Of a stretch of 64,000 nt of DNA, positions 22,486-34,199 are shown piece after piece. Position 1 is the first letter of the stretch. Every line of letters begins with the position of its first letter. A program made the translations under genes and the position numbers. Below the pieces are notes generated by a model. The model saw only the letters and a program-made list of their open reading frames with translations. It searched no databases and was not told where the DNA came from. Origin of the DNA: Bombyx mori (taxonomy: Eukaryota; Arthropoda; Insecta; Lepidoptera; Bombycidae); assembly GCF_030269925.1 (NCBI RefSeq), contig NC_085128.1, positions 10,604,501 to 10,668,500 of the forward strand. Direction: 5' to 3'.

Positions 22486-22930
22486 GTACACTAGAGATCC
22501 CACAGTAGTCGAAATTCGACTATAATTAATTACAGTTGTAAGTACACTACACACTATTATGATGTTGTACACTATTATGATAGCATTTTATACTTCTATA
22601 ATCACAAATTTCGCCAAGGCTACTCTATAAAAAAATATTAATAAAGACAAACAATATTTAATCTATTCTCAATTTGACAACAGACGTCATGAACAAAAGT
22701 TTGACAATAAATAGTATGCATGCGTGTGTGCGTCAAATACATGGTATGTAGTGTGTGTAATGTTTTCTTTATTGATTTAATATATCTTCAATGCATTATT
22801 TAAAAAAAAATTAGCATTGTGCACTTCTTCTCTATATTCTCTATAAGTCTGGAAAATTTCATACTCCTCCGTCCACGCAATTTTCGTAAAAAGGGATACA
22901 AAGTTTTTGCTTCACGTATTAATATATAGA
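22486..22930 (+). mobile_element. Non-autonomous repeat family C, + copy
   Basis: About 440 bp shared in inverted orientation with 37856-38289. Landmarks: ATTTCGCCAAGGCTACTC, ATTGTGCACTTCTTCTC, TACTCCTCCGTCCACGC and TTGCTTCACGTATTAATAT. No coding capacity; resembles common lepidopteran MITE/Helitron-type repeats, class not established. Confidence 0.7.
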
Positions 22931-23456
22931 TATCTTGTATACAACTGCTCGCGGACGACTTCCCGTGACAAATTGTAAAGTTGCGACATTTCGTTTTCGT
23001 TTCAAAGTATTCAAAACGTCATTAATAATTTAAAGACAATATAAAACGTGAGATAAAAGCGTAAAAGCAGTTTTAATTAAATTACCGAGCACGGCATTTT
23101 GAAATCGATTGTTCCATTCTGAAGAATAATATACATAGAGGCGAGCAACAAAAATACATTAATTTCTTTACTTTTCGACACGTTTTCCTTCTTCCTTTTC
23201 TTCCATGGACTGTAAATTAATAAATTGCCCGTCTCATACCCATCATACATATTATTGTATTATACACGTGCAGGTACAATCTTACTTGAAAAACAAAGAT
23301 TTGAAAATATTCTTTAGCATTAAACAGCAGTATGGCTATCCTCTTGCTATTACTGATATCCAAGAGCTAGGGCACCCTCCAGTCAAGTGGGTTATATGTT
23401 CGACTGCCTTAAAAGCCAATAAACTTCAATACGTAAAAATTTTTCAAAATTCAATT

Positions 23457-23605
23457 TCTACTGGTGGTAGGACCTCTTGTGAGTCCGCACGGGTAGGTAC
23501 CACCGCGCCGCCTCTTTCTGCTGTAAAGCAGTAATGCGTTTCGGTTCAAAGGGTGGATCAGCCGTTATAAATAGTACTTGAGACCTTAGAACTCATATCT
23601 CTTTT
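23457..23605 (+). repeat. 3'-truncated Bm1-like SINE
   Basis: Stops at TTAGAACTCATATCTC, then continues into unrelated sequence without an A-tail, so it was broken after insertion. Confidence 0.8.
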
Positions 23606-24904
23606 TCACAGAGAAAACTCCGAGGAATTTTTCAATTAACATAAATAAAATTAACATCAAGTAAATAACTGATGAAATTGTACTTTCAAGTACATTCACG
23701 CCTTTACACTCAATCCGATGTTTCTCATCGGATCTTCCTAGCGTATCATAATTCCCAGTCGGTGATAGATACAGCTGCTCTTTAACTGTTAAGCCTTTCT
23801 CAGATAAGCTCGCGCAATTTTCGGCAAACCTCGCCCTCATCCCTAGGTTGCCCGCCCAACTGGAAAGCACGAGGTCAAGAATTCCTTAATTCTAAAAAAG
23901 CAATTAAAATCCACTGTAGCGTCAGGTCAACAGTCTCGTAAGGCCCTAGAAGCCATTGGGAACGGTTATCGTCCAGAACTATCTTACTCTTGTATTAGGA
24001 CACTTTATCCGATCGTTTTATCGTAAAGAACGTTTAATATTTAAATCAAAATATAATATAATAATAAAATCAAATAAAAAATATAAATCATAATATACAC
24101 ACAATAATTGTGTTAATTTAGTAAAATAGCAATTATTGCTATTTTACTAAATTAACAAGTAAATACCACCAAGCCACACTTAATTTTACTTGTCTTCAGA
24201 ACAGAGACATCTATTGGTACATTTTTGTACTACAGCTGAACAATAAATTCATGAGTTGTTTGACAGATAGTCCTACAGATGGCATTGAATTGAAAAACTG
24301 TTTTGTTACCGATGACATTTCTCAAGGGAAATGCGTCATTTGAATAAAAATCTTAATATACAGTTAGAAGTTCTTTTTTTTTAATTAACAAAGCTATGTG
24401 GAGTTTGAAAAAGTGAAAACTGAGTAAAACATCATAAGCTGCGATACGCACTTGCTTCAACATCAAAATAATCAATGCTGAGCTATTTTAGTTTTTTGCT
24501 ATTCAGTTGTACCTATTTCGATATAGAATTAGACTCTTTTTCGCTTACGAGGGCAGCCGAGCGTCACTAACAGTGTCTAACAGTGAGCGGTTACCGTCAC
24601 TCAAAAATAGTAGCAATGCCTTACACACTGCCAAGACACTACCTGCCGCTCACCTGCTTTTGTAAATAAACCAAGTACGACACAGTTTGCGTGCTCACGA
24701 TTTTCTGTAAAATAAACAAGTTTATATCTTGTTTAATTTATAATTCACCCAACGAAACATACCTTTATGTACTACTGTATTTTGATTTTTCATTCATCAT
24801 AATATTATATCATCGTCTATACTTAAACAATGACGACTAAAAAACCTGATTCCTCATTTGAAATTTTGTTACCACAAAACATATTTAATGCCTAAATGCA
24901 TTTT
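23606..24904. other. No gene seen
   Basis: A 94-codon minus-strand frame at 23586-23870 is not recognised. Otherwise AT-rich with the palindrome at 24112. Confidence 0.5.
24112..24155. repeat. Perfect 44-bp palindrome
   Basis: 22-bp arms with no loop (GTTAATTTAGTAAAATAGCA then AT, followed at once by the complement). Confidence 0.9.
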
Positions 24905-25150
24905 ATTACTGGTGGTAGGACCTCTTGTGAGTCTGCGCGGGTAGGTACCACCACCCTGCCTATTTCCGCCGTGAAGCAGTAATGCGTTTTGGTTTGAAGG
25001 GTGGGGCAGCTGTTGTAACTATACTTGAGACCTTAGAACTTATATCTCAAGGTGGGTGGCGCATTTACGTTGTGGATGTCTATGGGCTCCAGTAACCACT
25101 TAACACCAGGTGGGCTGTGAGCTCGTCCACCCATGTAAGCAATAAAAAAA
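24905..25150 (+). repeat. Bm1-like SINE
   Basis: One of the best preserved copies: TTACTGGTGGTAGGACCTC to GTAAGCAATAAAAAAAA. Confidence 0.9.
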
Positions 25151-26209
25151 ATGCCATAAAACTTATGCCATAAAATTAATATATTGAAATAATAAATTTA
25201 AAACGTAATAATGACCGCGAGGCTTCTTGTTAGTCTTTCCAATCGTTTCTGCACGTGTCGTAGGTGTAACAACTTGTTATACGTTGGTCGACAAAAACTG
25301 TGTAGGACCGGCCTATGTACGAGAACAATGCCTGTTTCGTAGACAAAAACTCAGTCCGGTTATACCGTCGACACCCACTCAACAACTATGTGAAAGATAA
25401 TATTAATTTTAGACTCATAAATTGTGTTTGAACTTTTAATCTCTTGCCTTTCTGTCGTGTAAACTGTCTGTAAGACAACGAGTTTTGTTTAGTTTAATGT
25501 TTTTTAGTTTCATAAAAACATTGATGCGCTTCATAATTAATTAACTTTACGGCTTATTGTTTAAATGAAAATCACTCGTGTGTAAAAAAGTATTTTGTTT
25601 AAAACGCTACGTTGCCAGTACGACTAAAAATGACATCAAAGACTAACAAAGAAAAATCGACGTCAAGTTAAAAATAACGATCAGCCGCTATTGCCATACG
25701 CTATTTCCGTTTTTATAGGATGATTTAAAAAAATTAAAACACTCGCTAACGTGTTTAAATAGAAAAAACAATCGTTTTGATAAGCCGTTAATCACAGCAC
25801 TAGCAGACACGCTAAGTCAAATTATTAGTTTTTGTTCATATATTCGAAAGAACATATCGACGCTTGAAAGGCAAACGTGACTAAGCGACAATGCGTGATC
25901 TTTACAGTAGACTAATTTAAAATTAAAATACATGAAAACAAAATTTATTTTAACGAATCTAGCTGTAGTAGAATCTAGCTAGTAGCTGTAGGATTGAAAT
26001 TATTTTAATAGACTTAGAAATATATTTTTTTTGCGCATCGAATGTGGTTATTGCCTTTCATTTATGTACAAAGCAGTTATTGTCGCTAAGTCATGTTTGC
26101 CTTTCAAGCGTCGATATATACATTGTGCATATACATAATTATCAGTACGTTACGATTGCGTCTTTGATTCCCGTCATTTAAATACATTTAGATATTTAAA
26201 GCAACCCTT
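25151..26209. other. No gene seen; imperfect inverted pair
   Basis: ATATCGACGCTTGAAAGGCAAAC near 25855 is complementary to GTTTGCCTTTCAAGCGTCGATAT near 26095, with CACTAAGCGACAAT-like sequence inside each arm, so 25855-26117 may be a small MITE. Confidence 0.45.
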
Positions 26210-26320
26210 TTGGATCGTGGCCTAATAGATAATTAAAACGGTGTAGTCATACGACTAAGCCGTGATTCGATCCTGGATTTAAACCAAAGTCAATACTACG
26301 GTAATTCATCAAAAACAAAA
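26210..26320 (+). repeat. Possible decayed tRNA-derived SINE
   Basis: GTAGTCATACGACTAAGCC followed by GTGATTCGATCCTGG, a B-box-like motif at about 26263. Confidence 0.35.
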
Positions 26321-26334
26321 AAAAATTATGTAAT

Positions 26335-26645
26335 ATGTATTATCAACCTAACATCATTCTCCTGCCCCTCTCCCAGTCACCTGGGGTCGGCGCAATATGT
26401 TTTCTCCTTTCATACTCTTCTATCATATACCATTTCTTCGCTCACTCCCCTCTTACCCATATAGTCTTTCACGCAATCCATCCATTTCTTATTAGATCTA
26501 CCTCTTGCTCTATATCCTTCCACATTCATACTTAACATTATCTTACCAACCTCATTTTCATTTCGTCTCATGACATGTCCATACCATCCCAAACGCGCAC
26601 TTCTCAGATTTTTTGTCACAGGTGCCACTGTCACACTTCCTTTAA
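26335..26645 (-). mobile_element. C-terminal fragment of an RTE-like reverse transcriptase ORF
   Basis: On the minus strand it encodes RLGWYGHVMRRNENEVGK, then a basic RARGRSNKKWMDCVKDYM stretch. This GHV/R-R-P-KKW-D pattern is the usual C-terminal end of insect endonuclease-reverse transcriptase ORFs. The rest of the element is absent; 74 codons are open. Confidence 0.75.
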
Positions 26646-27469
26646 TATTACCAAGCTAACATTGTCTTTAAAACATAATTTTAAAAAAGCCGTCTTCAAC
26701 AAAATTCGATGAACTTATTATCATCGACTTGGCGACGTAATAAATGAGATATTAAGCGTTATTAAGCATAACGCAAAAAGTAATCATCAGATCTTAATAT
26801 AATAAAATGAGACTAAAAGAAAAACACCAACCTTCTAATAACAAATGAACCAACAACTTCGGTATATGTACCTAGAAAAAAAATCTGATGTAACCTACGA
26901 AAAATGCAGTCGGATTGAGAGCCTCCTACTTTTTTTTGAAATCGGTTCAAAGCGATAACGCTCCCTGTAAAAGTGTCTGTTTTCATTTTTATTTTAAGCA
27001 CTTTCAGATGGTTTATCTTGGCGGGATTAAAAAGTATCTACAGAATATTCTACGTAACAGTTTTATCATTCGATAGCATTGACACTGTCGGCGCTAACAT
27101 AGTTCATACATATCACGTTGTAATGTGAATAAATACGGTTGTGTGTACTATAAACTATGTTTCGATCATATCTACTTAGCACGAATAAATATTCAGACTT
27201 TTGAGTTCTTGATATGACCGTGGTTCTAAGGTATTATTTTATCCTATTTATGAAAATTTGTTGATAGTGACGAGATTTAAAACCTTATTTTTAACTTAAC
27301 GAATCTAATATTCAAACGTTTGATTTAATAGCTGTAAGGTGATTTTAGTTTAGCTCGATGAGAAAATTGTGATTTTAATTATTATACGTATTTTATTATT
27401 ATTTTTATATTTTTATTTTACGAATTTTATTTATATTTTTTTGTTTTTTATATTCAGCAGAAACTGCGC
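26646..27469. other. No gene seen
   Basis: AT-rich; nothing recognised. Confidence 0.5.
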
Positions 27470-27600
27470 AATAAATAACTGTATGTATGGGCTATTAAGC
27501 CAGACTACCACGTGGTCGGAGCTTGATTCCCGACCGGAGTCGGTCTCTCAAATGGATAAGTAGATAACCCTTGGTTAGATCAACCTTGATTAGATTTACA
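27470..27600 (+). repeat. Possible decayed tRNA-derived SINE
   Basis: CCAGACTACCACGTGGTC, GCTTGATTCCCGACCGGAGT and CAAATGGATAAG resemble the head and body of lepidopteran tRNA-type SINEs. Confidence 0.35.
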
Positions 27601-27878
27601 AATAAAGCACTAGTAGCCCAGGAAGGAAAAGAGTCTCTACACACAAAAAGGAGGATTTTATTAAATATTGAAAATATCAACGATAACTATAAAATAGACG
27701 TATGATAAAATAAATACTCATAGTGAACTTGTTTTTATCTTGTTAGGGTTGCCCGATATTACAAAAGAAAACTCTAGCTTGGGGCCGTTGTTTCTGAACG
27801 TTTGCTTTTTAAATGGACTTCCCTGTCTCCAACGTTTTTTCAATTGGTTTCTATTGTGTAATGGAGCATTTATGTTTT

Positions 27879-28253
27879 GGAACGAAGTTCCTTATGGGAC
27901 GATGCGGAGGGGTACCCTAACCGGGAATCATCCGTAACGTCAGATTTTTATTAGTAATGCACCCAGTGTACGACTTAACTTTGTAATAACGTACAAAAAA
28001 TAACATATATTTTTATCATTCATTGACCACGATCTCAGAGCGTTCGTTTGCGCAATATAATTAACTCGCTAACTCTTATGCGAACAACCGTGAATGAAGT
28101 GTACCACAATAAGTTCGCACGTTACCGAATGACCGTGGGTTGCTGCGAAACCTCCAGTTTTATTTTCTTTATACCTCGAATAGAACTTAAAATTAATATT
28201 TTTTTATAATAAGGAACTTCGTTCATATCCGGTGTCCCACGACACCACACATC
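27879..28253 (-). mobile_element. Hairpin-ended repeat family copy beside the UCR1 exon
   Basis: Reverse-oriented 375-bp copy: GGAACGAAGTTCCTTATGGG at the left, GTGTCCCACGACACCACAC at the right. Its right edge is followed by a T-run that forms the upstream part of the pyrimidine-rich tract before the acceptor at 28319. Confidence 0.75.
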
Positions 28254-28319
28254 TTTTTTTTTTCAAGCCTTTTAACACAAGGTCTGACTTTTATTAATAT
28301 GACATATGATTTGTTCCAG

Positions 28320-28514
28320 TTTCGATGTGGAGAATGGGGGTGGAGCGGGAGTTGCCGGAGGCGCAAGATCTCCCCTCGAGGGCGGATCTCCGTCAGCCGC
28401 TCTCGTCCTGCAGGCCATGCCGCAGCGCCGCGAGTCTTTCCTATACCGCTCAGACTCCGATTTCGAAATGTCACCGAAATCCATGTCCAGGAACAGTTCG
28501 ATCGCCAGCGAAAG
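28320..28514 (+). CDS. dnc: dunce/PDE4 internal exon, start of UCR1
   Basis: Coding exon of the cAMP-specific 3',5'-cyclic phosphodiesterase PDE4 (dunce), which hydrolyses cAMP. Bounded by an acceptor (TTGTTCCAG, AG at 28318-28319) and a donor (GAAAG/GTAAGC, GT at 28515-28516). It has 195 nt: one base completing a split codon, 64 codons, then two bases. The translation begins FDVENGGG and contains [28 protein letters not shown] and [15 protein letters not shown]. These are hallmarks of upstream conserved region 1 of PDE4; vertebrate paralogues also start this exon at FDV(D/E)NG. The serine of RRES (codon 28435-28437) aligns with the PKA site that activates long PDE4 forms. No in-frame stop. 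The T-rich tract before the acceptor abuts a mobile element ending at 28253. Identification is by motif recall; the exon is internal, so the start codon lies upstream. Confidence 0.93.
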
Positions 28515-30815
28515 GTAAGCCTAATACTCGTAGATGTTCATCAAATAATTAACACATTTATCGTCTTCTCGCATTAAAACTGTTTAGTCTCAAAAACTAC
28601 TAATTTTAAAGGAGATTGATTTAAAAGTTTATACATGTGATATTTTGAATATTAATCATCTTTGCAAACATTTTTTTTTATTTTTTACCTCTTACATTAT
28701 CTGTCTTTTAAAGTAAGATAAAATTATGTATTAATTTTGTTAATAGTAGTCAAAATATGTATAGGTAAACTAAAAAAAAAAACTAAAACTAAGCTACGCT
28801 CTTTTGACAGTATTTATGAGAAAAATACTGGTGACACCAAATGTCACGCATATTAACTCAATTTCGAATCTTTTTGGAAATTGTACACTTTTAATGCGAA
28901 AAGACGATATTACAAATATATTTTCGAACGATGCAATTAATAGTTGATAATCGAACAAGATAATCGTTGTAGACAATCGATTATCAGCCTTAATTGCGAA
29001 AACCGCGACAATCGAGTGGTCATTCCGGAATGCAAAAGCTGCCTTTCGATTGACGTAATACTTAATGTTAAATTTGTTCACACTAGACAAAAACAATATT
29101 TCCTGATATTCTCGGCTGCTTATACTAACTGGTCAAAATTGTGCGCTGTTGTTTGCCTCTAATAAATTAATTCACAAGTTTATTTAATTAATTTTCACTA
29201 TTATATTTGATCAATGTCTTTAGCCATCATCAAAGGACTAAAAAATACTAGTGATTTGTGAAAACATTTATTATGTGCGTTCGTTCCTTCGAGAACGAAT
29301 TCAAAGGAGATTTCCCAAACCTTGATTATAGTACAATTAACGTAATTTAAAAACACATGGCGTAACAAAACTATCTAACAATGAACAATCAATCATATAG
29401 GTATTATGATAAAATACCACGTTATTTTTCAACCGGGCTATTGATACTATACTATTATCAGCGTATCTTAGCCTTTAAGCCCTTAAATTAAATTTTATAA
29501 TTCCTTTAAAAAGAAAAAACGAAATATTATAGTTCTCGCGTTCCAATAAAATCCTGAGGACGATAATTTTGCGTATACTCACTCAATATGATCAATTAAA
29601 ATTCTCAATGTATGTATCGTATTTCGATGTCCTTTGATAGGATCAAAGAAATATGTTAATAAATTTACTGAATGGAACTAGTTCTAAATACGCTTTTCCG
29701 ACGCAATCTTTAAAAGTAAAAATGGGTCACAAACGCAAATTTTAACTGAAAATCTGTTCCGTCAAATATTATATGCAATTTTCAACTTTATCTAAAAGAC
29801 TGTGAACCCAAAAGTAATTTCAAATTGCGATTAAAGAGAGTCTTAGCTCTGATATTTCCCCATTAGAACATTTGCAATTATTTTTCATTCTTTATTACAT
29901 ACATTTAAAAATAATAATAATGTAACGAGAAAATCATTATCTTTATAATTTTAGGATTAGATTTGTGATTATTTCACAAACAAACAAATACACATAAATA
30001 GAACAAACATAGATAAGTTAATGTTTGATTACGTTATATACATGGGGTACACAATAAAACTGTCTACAGTTTTTTTCTTAAACTTTCCGAGCTCCTTATA
30101 CAAAATTTTGTTACATTTTTTATAACTTTCATTCACGATGATACCACTTTTATTAGATGACACTGTTTGATAATGTACAGGCTATCACTACTCCACTTAT
30201 TATGTAATTGTTGTTTGAACACCTACCTAATCGTATATTATCACTATGATAATATCATTCTTTGCTACGAAAAGGTCAGAAATATATAAAGATCTTTTGA
30301 TTTTTACAAAATGAGTGCGATAACTACTCAGCTGTCCTTAAATATGAAACAGCAATACGCATTGTTGCCGTTGGAGTAAGTCACGAGTTTTAGAACAGAT
30401 ACTTTCATCGAAACAACGCTGCTTCGGACCAAGAACCAGAGTAAGCTACGTCATAATTTGATCACTTAAGCCGTTTCAATGTTGTAACAAACTAACAAGT
30501 AGCAAAGCTTACTGACCAACAGCCAACATTCGGTGATAGCATGCGTATTGGTGGATGAAACAATCAAGTTACAATGCTGAAGATGTTCGTATTACGCTCA
30601 CGCACCGAGTTGGTCTCTCGCTGTTGCCATCACTTCTAAAGAGCCTGTTAATACACACTCACCACACTACTCTATAGCACAATATAATTCGATGTGTCGC
30701 TGAACCAAACCCGCATACAAAGCGCGCCCCAACCCGCTTAGGTGGCGTAACATAATTAATGCCCTCTGAAGTCTCCGTTCTTTCTTTCTTTTCCTTATTT
30801 TTTAATTGCTTACAG
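28515..30815 (+). other. dnc: dunce intron between UCR1 exon and microexon
   Basis: 2,301-bp GT-AG intron (GTAAGC ... TTACAG). AT-rich with many homopolymer runs; I see no further exon or recognisable repeat inside it. Confidence 0.8.
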
Positions 30816-30851
30816 ATTCAAGGAGGCTGAGGCAGCACAACTGGACAGAGC
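30816..30851 (+). CDS. dnc: dunce/PDE4 36-nt microexon within UCR1
   Basis: Short coding exon between an acceptor preceded by a strong pyrimidine tract (TTTAATTGCTTACAG, AG at 30814-30815) and a donor (GAGC/GTACGT, GT at 30852-30853). With the AG left by the exon ending at 28514 it reads R-FKEAEAAQLDR and leaves GC; the T opening the exon at 60621 makes that Ala. Because it is 36 nt and phase 2 on both sides, including or skipping it keeps the frame: SER-FKEAEAAQLDRA-HGEDL or SE-S-HGEDL. Vertebrate PDE4 has no insert of this length here (SIASD-IHGDDL), whereas I recall Drosophila dunce having a similar ERFKE.. stretch. Confidence rests on both splice sites, phase, and the open frame linking two recognised exons. 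A donor at 30856 is possible but would break phase. Confidence 0.82.
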
Positions 30852-31739
30852 GTACGTATTATCAACTCCGCACGACTAACTAGCACTGCACTGCTTTCTT
30901 TGTCTGTCTCAGTTTTCTTGGCTTACCATCCAGTAACGCTTTGTGATCCTCAATACACTTGTGTGTTCCTTCTTTTTTTTGATGTGAAATTTCTGAATTA
31001 AACATACATATAATAGATATATTTTAATATTCTGTTTCATAGTAAACGTAGGCTTTTACTGTTTTTGTTATTCAACGATTTATATGATTGTACAAGTATT
31101 ATAGATAGGTTTTAGCGTGTATTAAACCACGACCCTTAATTTGTGTAGGGAATTTAAATTTAATAATATTATAATATATAAAACAATTATACATAAAAAT
31201 CTACGGAAGACAGGAAACTATTTTAGTTTTCAGTGTTGAAATTTAAAATGAGTCATTTATATACATGTGTACAGGTATCCAAGCAAAGCTATCGAAAATA
31301 ACACGAATAGTGAATGATACGTCTGACGTTATCAAAATATTAATGAATGATTATGTAGTTGAAGTGGTTCAACTTCATGGGTAATCGGTATGATATCGCA
31401 TGTCACCAAGTGAAAAAACCGGATCCGGTGTTATTTACAAATTACAATCGTTGTAAATACAATTTTATTCTTTTTTTTTATACGCTCTTACTCTGATTAA
31501 TATTTCGCAGACAAATTACTTGCTATTGATTATTTTATTCTGATTTACTCTCTCTATATATCTATTACTCTGAATAATATTGCTGCGACGTTACTTATAC
31601 GTATACTTATAAAATTAAATTATAAAAGTTTCAAAATCAAACGGATCCTCGGCTACTTGATTTGTTACTTTAGCCTAAAAAATGACACGACCTAAGATCC
31701 TCAAGCAAGGAGTTAGGGGAAGCAGCTGCAGAAGCTAAG

Positions 31740-32225
31740 TACGGAAATTGAGAATTATCCATCCGGAGCCGTTCGGATTGTCGATAATCCCATTCTCGCG
31801 GATCGTTTGGAGCCTCTGGGTCTGCGGAGGGACTTCGGTTCCCTCTGTATTTTGTACCGTATGTTCCATGGGGAGTGCTCTGAGGAATTGCTTGAGATGA
31901 TAACCATCATCTCGTTTTTACCATCGCACCGCCCGCTATTGCAGGAGAGTTCATCCATACTACCTGGAGCCACTACGTTCGTCCACAGTGCGTTTCCAGA
32001 GATCTTTTTTGCCACATACCATCCGGCTTTGGAGTGAACTCCCCTCCACGGTGTTTCCCGAGTGCTATGACGTGTCCTTCTTCAAACGAGACTTGTGGAG
32101 AGTATTAAGCGGTAGGCAGCGGCTTGGCTCTGCCCCTGGCATTGCTGACGTCCATGAGCGATGGTAACCGCTCACCATAAAGTGGGCCGAATGCTTGTCT
32201 GCCTATACGGCTATTAAAAAAAATA
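31740..32225 (+). mobile_element. 3' end of the CR1-like LINE, second long copy
   Basis: Encodes RIVDNPILADRLEPLGLRRD and MFHGECSEELLEMI, then frameshifts relative to the copy at 3236, through the WNELP-equivalent region to the shared tail and ATTAAAAAAAA. It lies in the intron about 900 bp after the microexon. Confidence 0.8.
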
Positions 32226-32367
32226 GTTTTAATTATATCCACGATACGTGAAAACCGAAGAACAGAATGAACATATAATACTATATTCATCTAGTGATTG
32301 CTTTTTCGTGGGCGCCTTAAGCACTCATCCGAGAATGACCAGCAGATCCCAACATACTGCTATCGTA

Positions 32368-32520
32368 AACTGGCATTTGCGGGGTGGTAAAGCTCACGTG
32401 AGTGGGTACCATTGTCTCGCCTATTTCTATTACCGCGAAACAGTTGTTTCGCGGTACTGTTTTATATGATGGAGCAGCTGGCAATGCAATTGAGCTTTTG
32501 ATCTTAAGTCTCTAATTGTG
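32368..32520 (+). repeat. Decayed Bm1-like SINE
   Basis: GTGAGTGGGTACCATTGTC, CGCCTATTTCTATTACCGCG and ATGGAGCAGCTGGCAATGC follow the order of the SINE 5' half. A small hairpin (CCGCGAAAC/GTTTCGCGG) lies at 32433-32454. Confidence 0.45.
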
Positions 32521-32671
32521 TGTCGACATTCACTTCATGATTGTTACTATTATGATTACATTATCTTACATCATTATTACATTATTAATGGATTCTGGTA
32601 ACATTTTAACTCCGTGTTCTCCGTGAACACGTGTAGCCGTCTATTCATTATTAAAAGGAAACAATGTTGGC

Positions 32672-32796
32672 GCTTTGATGAAGTGGTTAGCGAATCTGAC
32701 TATCACCAGAAGGCCCGGCGTTGATTTCCGGACGGAGTCAGTATATAACGATGCAAGTGCGGAATCCCGCCCGCAAAATGCTAACATACCATCAGG
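32672..32796 (+). repeat. Possible tRNA-derived SINE
   Basis: TGAAGTGGTTAGCGAATCTG (A-box-like) and GGCGTTGATTTCCGG (worn B box), then GGAGTCAGTATATAACG. It abuts the Bm1-like copy at 32797. Confidence 0.45.
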
Positions 32797-33051
32797 TTTT
32801 TTTAAATTGCATAGATTGTTGGACGAGCTCACAGCCCACCCGGTGTTAAGTGGTTACTGAAGCCCATAGACATCTACAGCGTAAATATGCCACCCACCTT
32901 GAGATATAAGTTCTAAGGTCTCAGTATAGTTACAACGGCTGCCCCACTCTTCAAACCGAAACGCATTACTGCTTCACGGCAGAAATAGGCAGGCTACATA
33001 CCCGTGCCGACTCACAAGAGGTCCTACCACCAGTAATTATGCAAATTATAA
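32797..33051 (-). repeat. Bm1-like SINE
   Basis: Reverse copy with a degraded T-rich start; ends with the long leader (GTAATTATGCAAATTATAAT), as in the copies at 1243 and 6165. Confidence 0.85.
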
Positions 33052-34199
33052 TCCAAGACTTGGGATCAAACTATACGGGCTTGTCTATCACAGCAGTTTA
33101 ATCTCCATCTTAAGAGTGCTATTCATGCACCTTTGTTTCTGGAGGATGATATCGGTTTCCCTTGTGGCTAAGGCCTTATAACAAAACCCTTCACAACATT
33201 TTTGCGCTTCATCAGAAAACTCATAAGACAATGTCGATTAACCTAACGATTGAATCATCGACAACGATGCTTCGACGAACTTAACGAGTGCTAATTAATT
33301 ACAAACGACATTAATTAATACCCAATTAAGAAAGCCACTTGAGATAGCTGAATAATAGAACCTATCATAATTATATCGAAATTAGTACATTAAATATAAA
33401 ATTTATTAACTTACAACTTAAATATTTGGCTTCATAGTATTTTAAGAGTAAAAAATATAGCAAATTTCTAATTCTATTATGATGTATTTTATAAAAGTAA
33501 AATAAGAGATTCGCAGAGCAACGCTCTTTGGCACAAAGAAACTGCAGTGTTCAACTGTTTTCTTTGCATTCGACAAAGACAAAGGTGCTTAATTCACTAA
33601 GTAGGTACCTATCATTGTACATATGCAAATACACACTACTGTTTAACTATTAAAAAAAAATCTTCTAACTTAACTCCGAATCCACTATAATTGGAACGGT
33701 TGAATTATAATAAATAAAATTTCTTAGAAAAATTGACAATGTATGTTCAGTTCTACACAAAGCTTTGTCCGGTCATAGACTCGGGAATATTAGGAAAAAT
33801 AATAAAAGGAACAATGACGAAATATATATGCATGTATTCAATATAATGTATTCAAGATCATTTATTCTATTATCGAGCGATTGAGAATACAATCTACCTA
33901 GATGAATATACTCTATCATTTTATGAGGCATTCAGAACAAGCCACGTTATATGCCAAAACGACGTCGTATTGACATACAGAAGGCTGTACCGCTCTCCGT
34001 CTCGCGATCAGCGCGATCGATATATTGCGCGGTTCGAATTGTTCCATTTTGTTTTTCTTGTTTTACTATCAGAAAGTTACAGAATCAATAGGATGTGTTA
34101 TTCATGACGGTTATGCTGCCCCTCGATTTCCACGTCGAACATTGATTACCGGCGCCCACCGTCGCCAGTTTCCATTAGCGCCAAATTTATCCTCGGGTA
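33052..34199. other. No gene seen
   Basis: Intronic AT-rich DNA; nothing recognised. Confidence 0.5.

Noticed and set aside
26410..26634. 74-codon minus-strand frame as a host protein
   Set aside because: It matches the C-terminal pattern of RTE-like LINE ORFs and has no exon context.
28223..28577. Five other open frames overlapping the UCR1 exon on both strands
   Set aside because: They are other-frame readings of a conserved exon whose correct frame is fixed by UCR1 motifs and splice sites.
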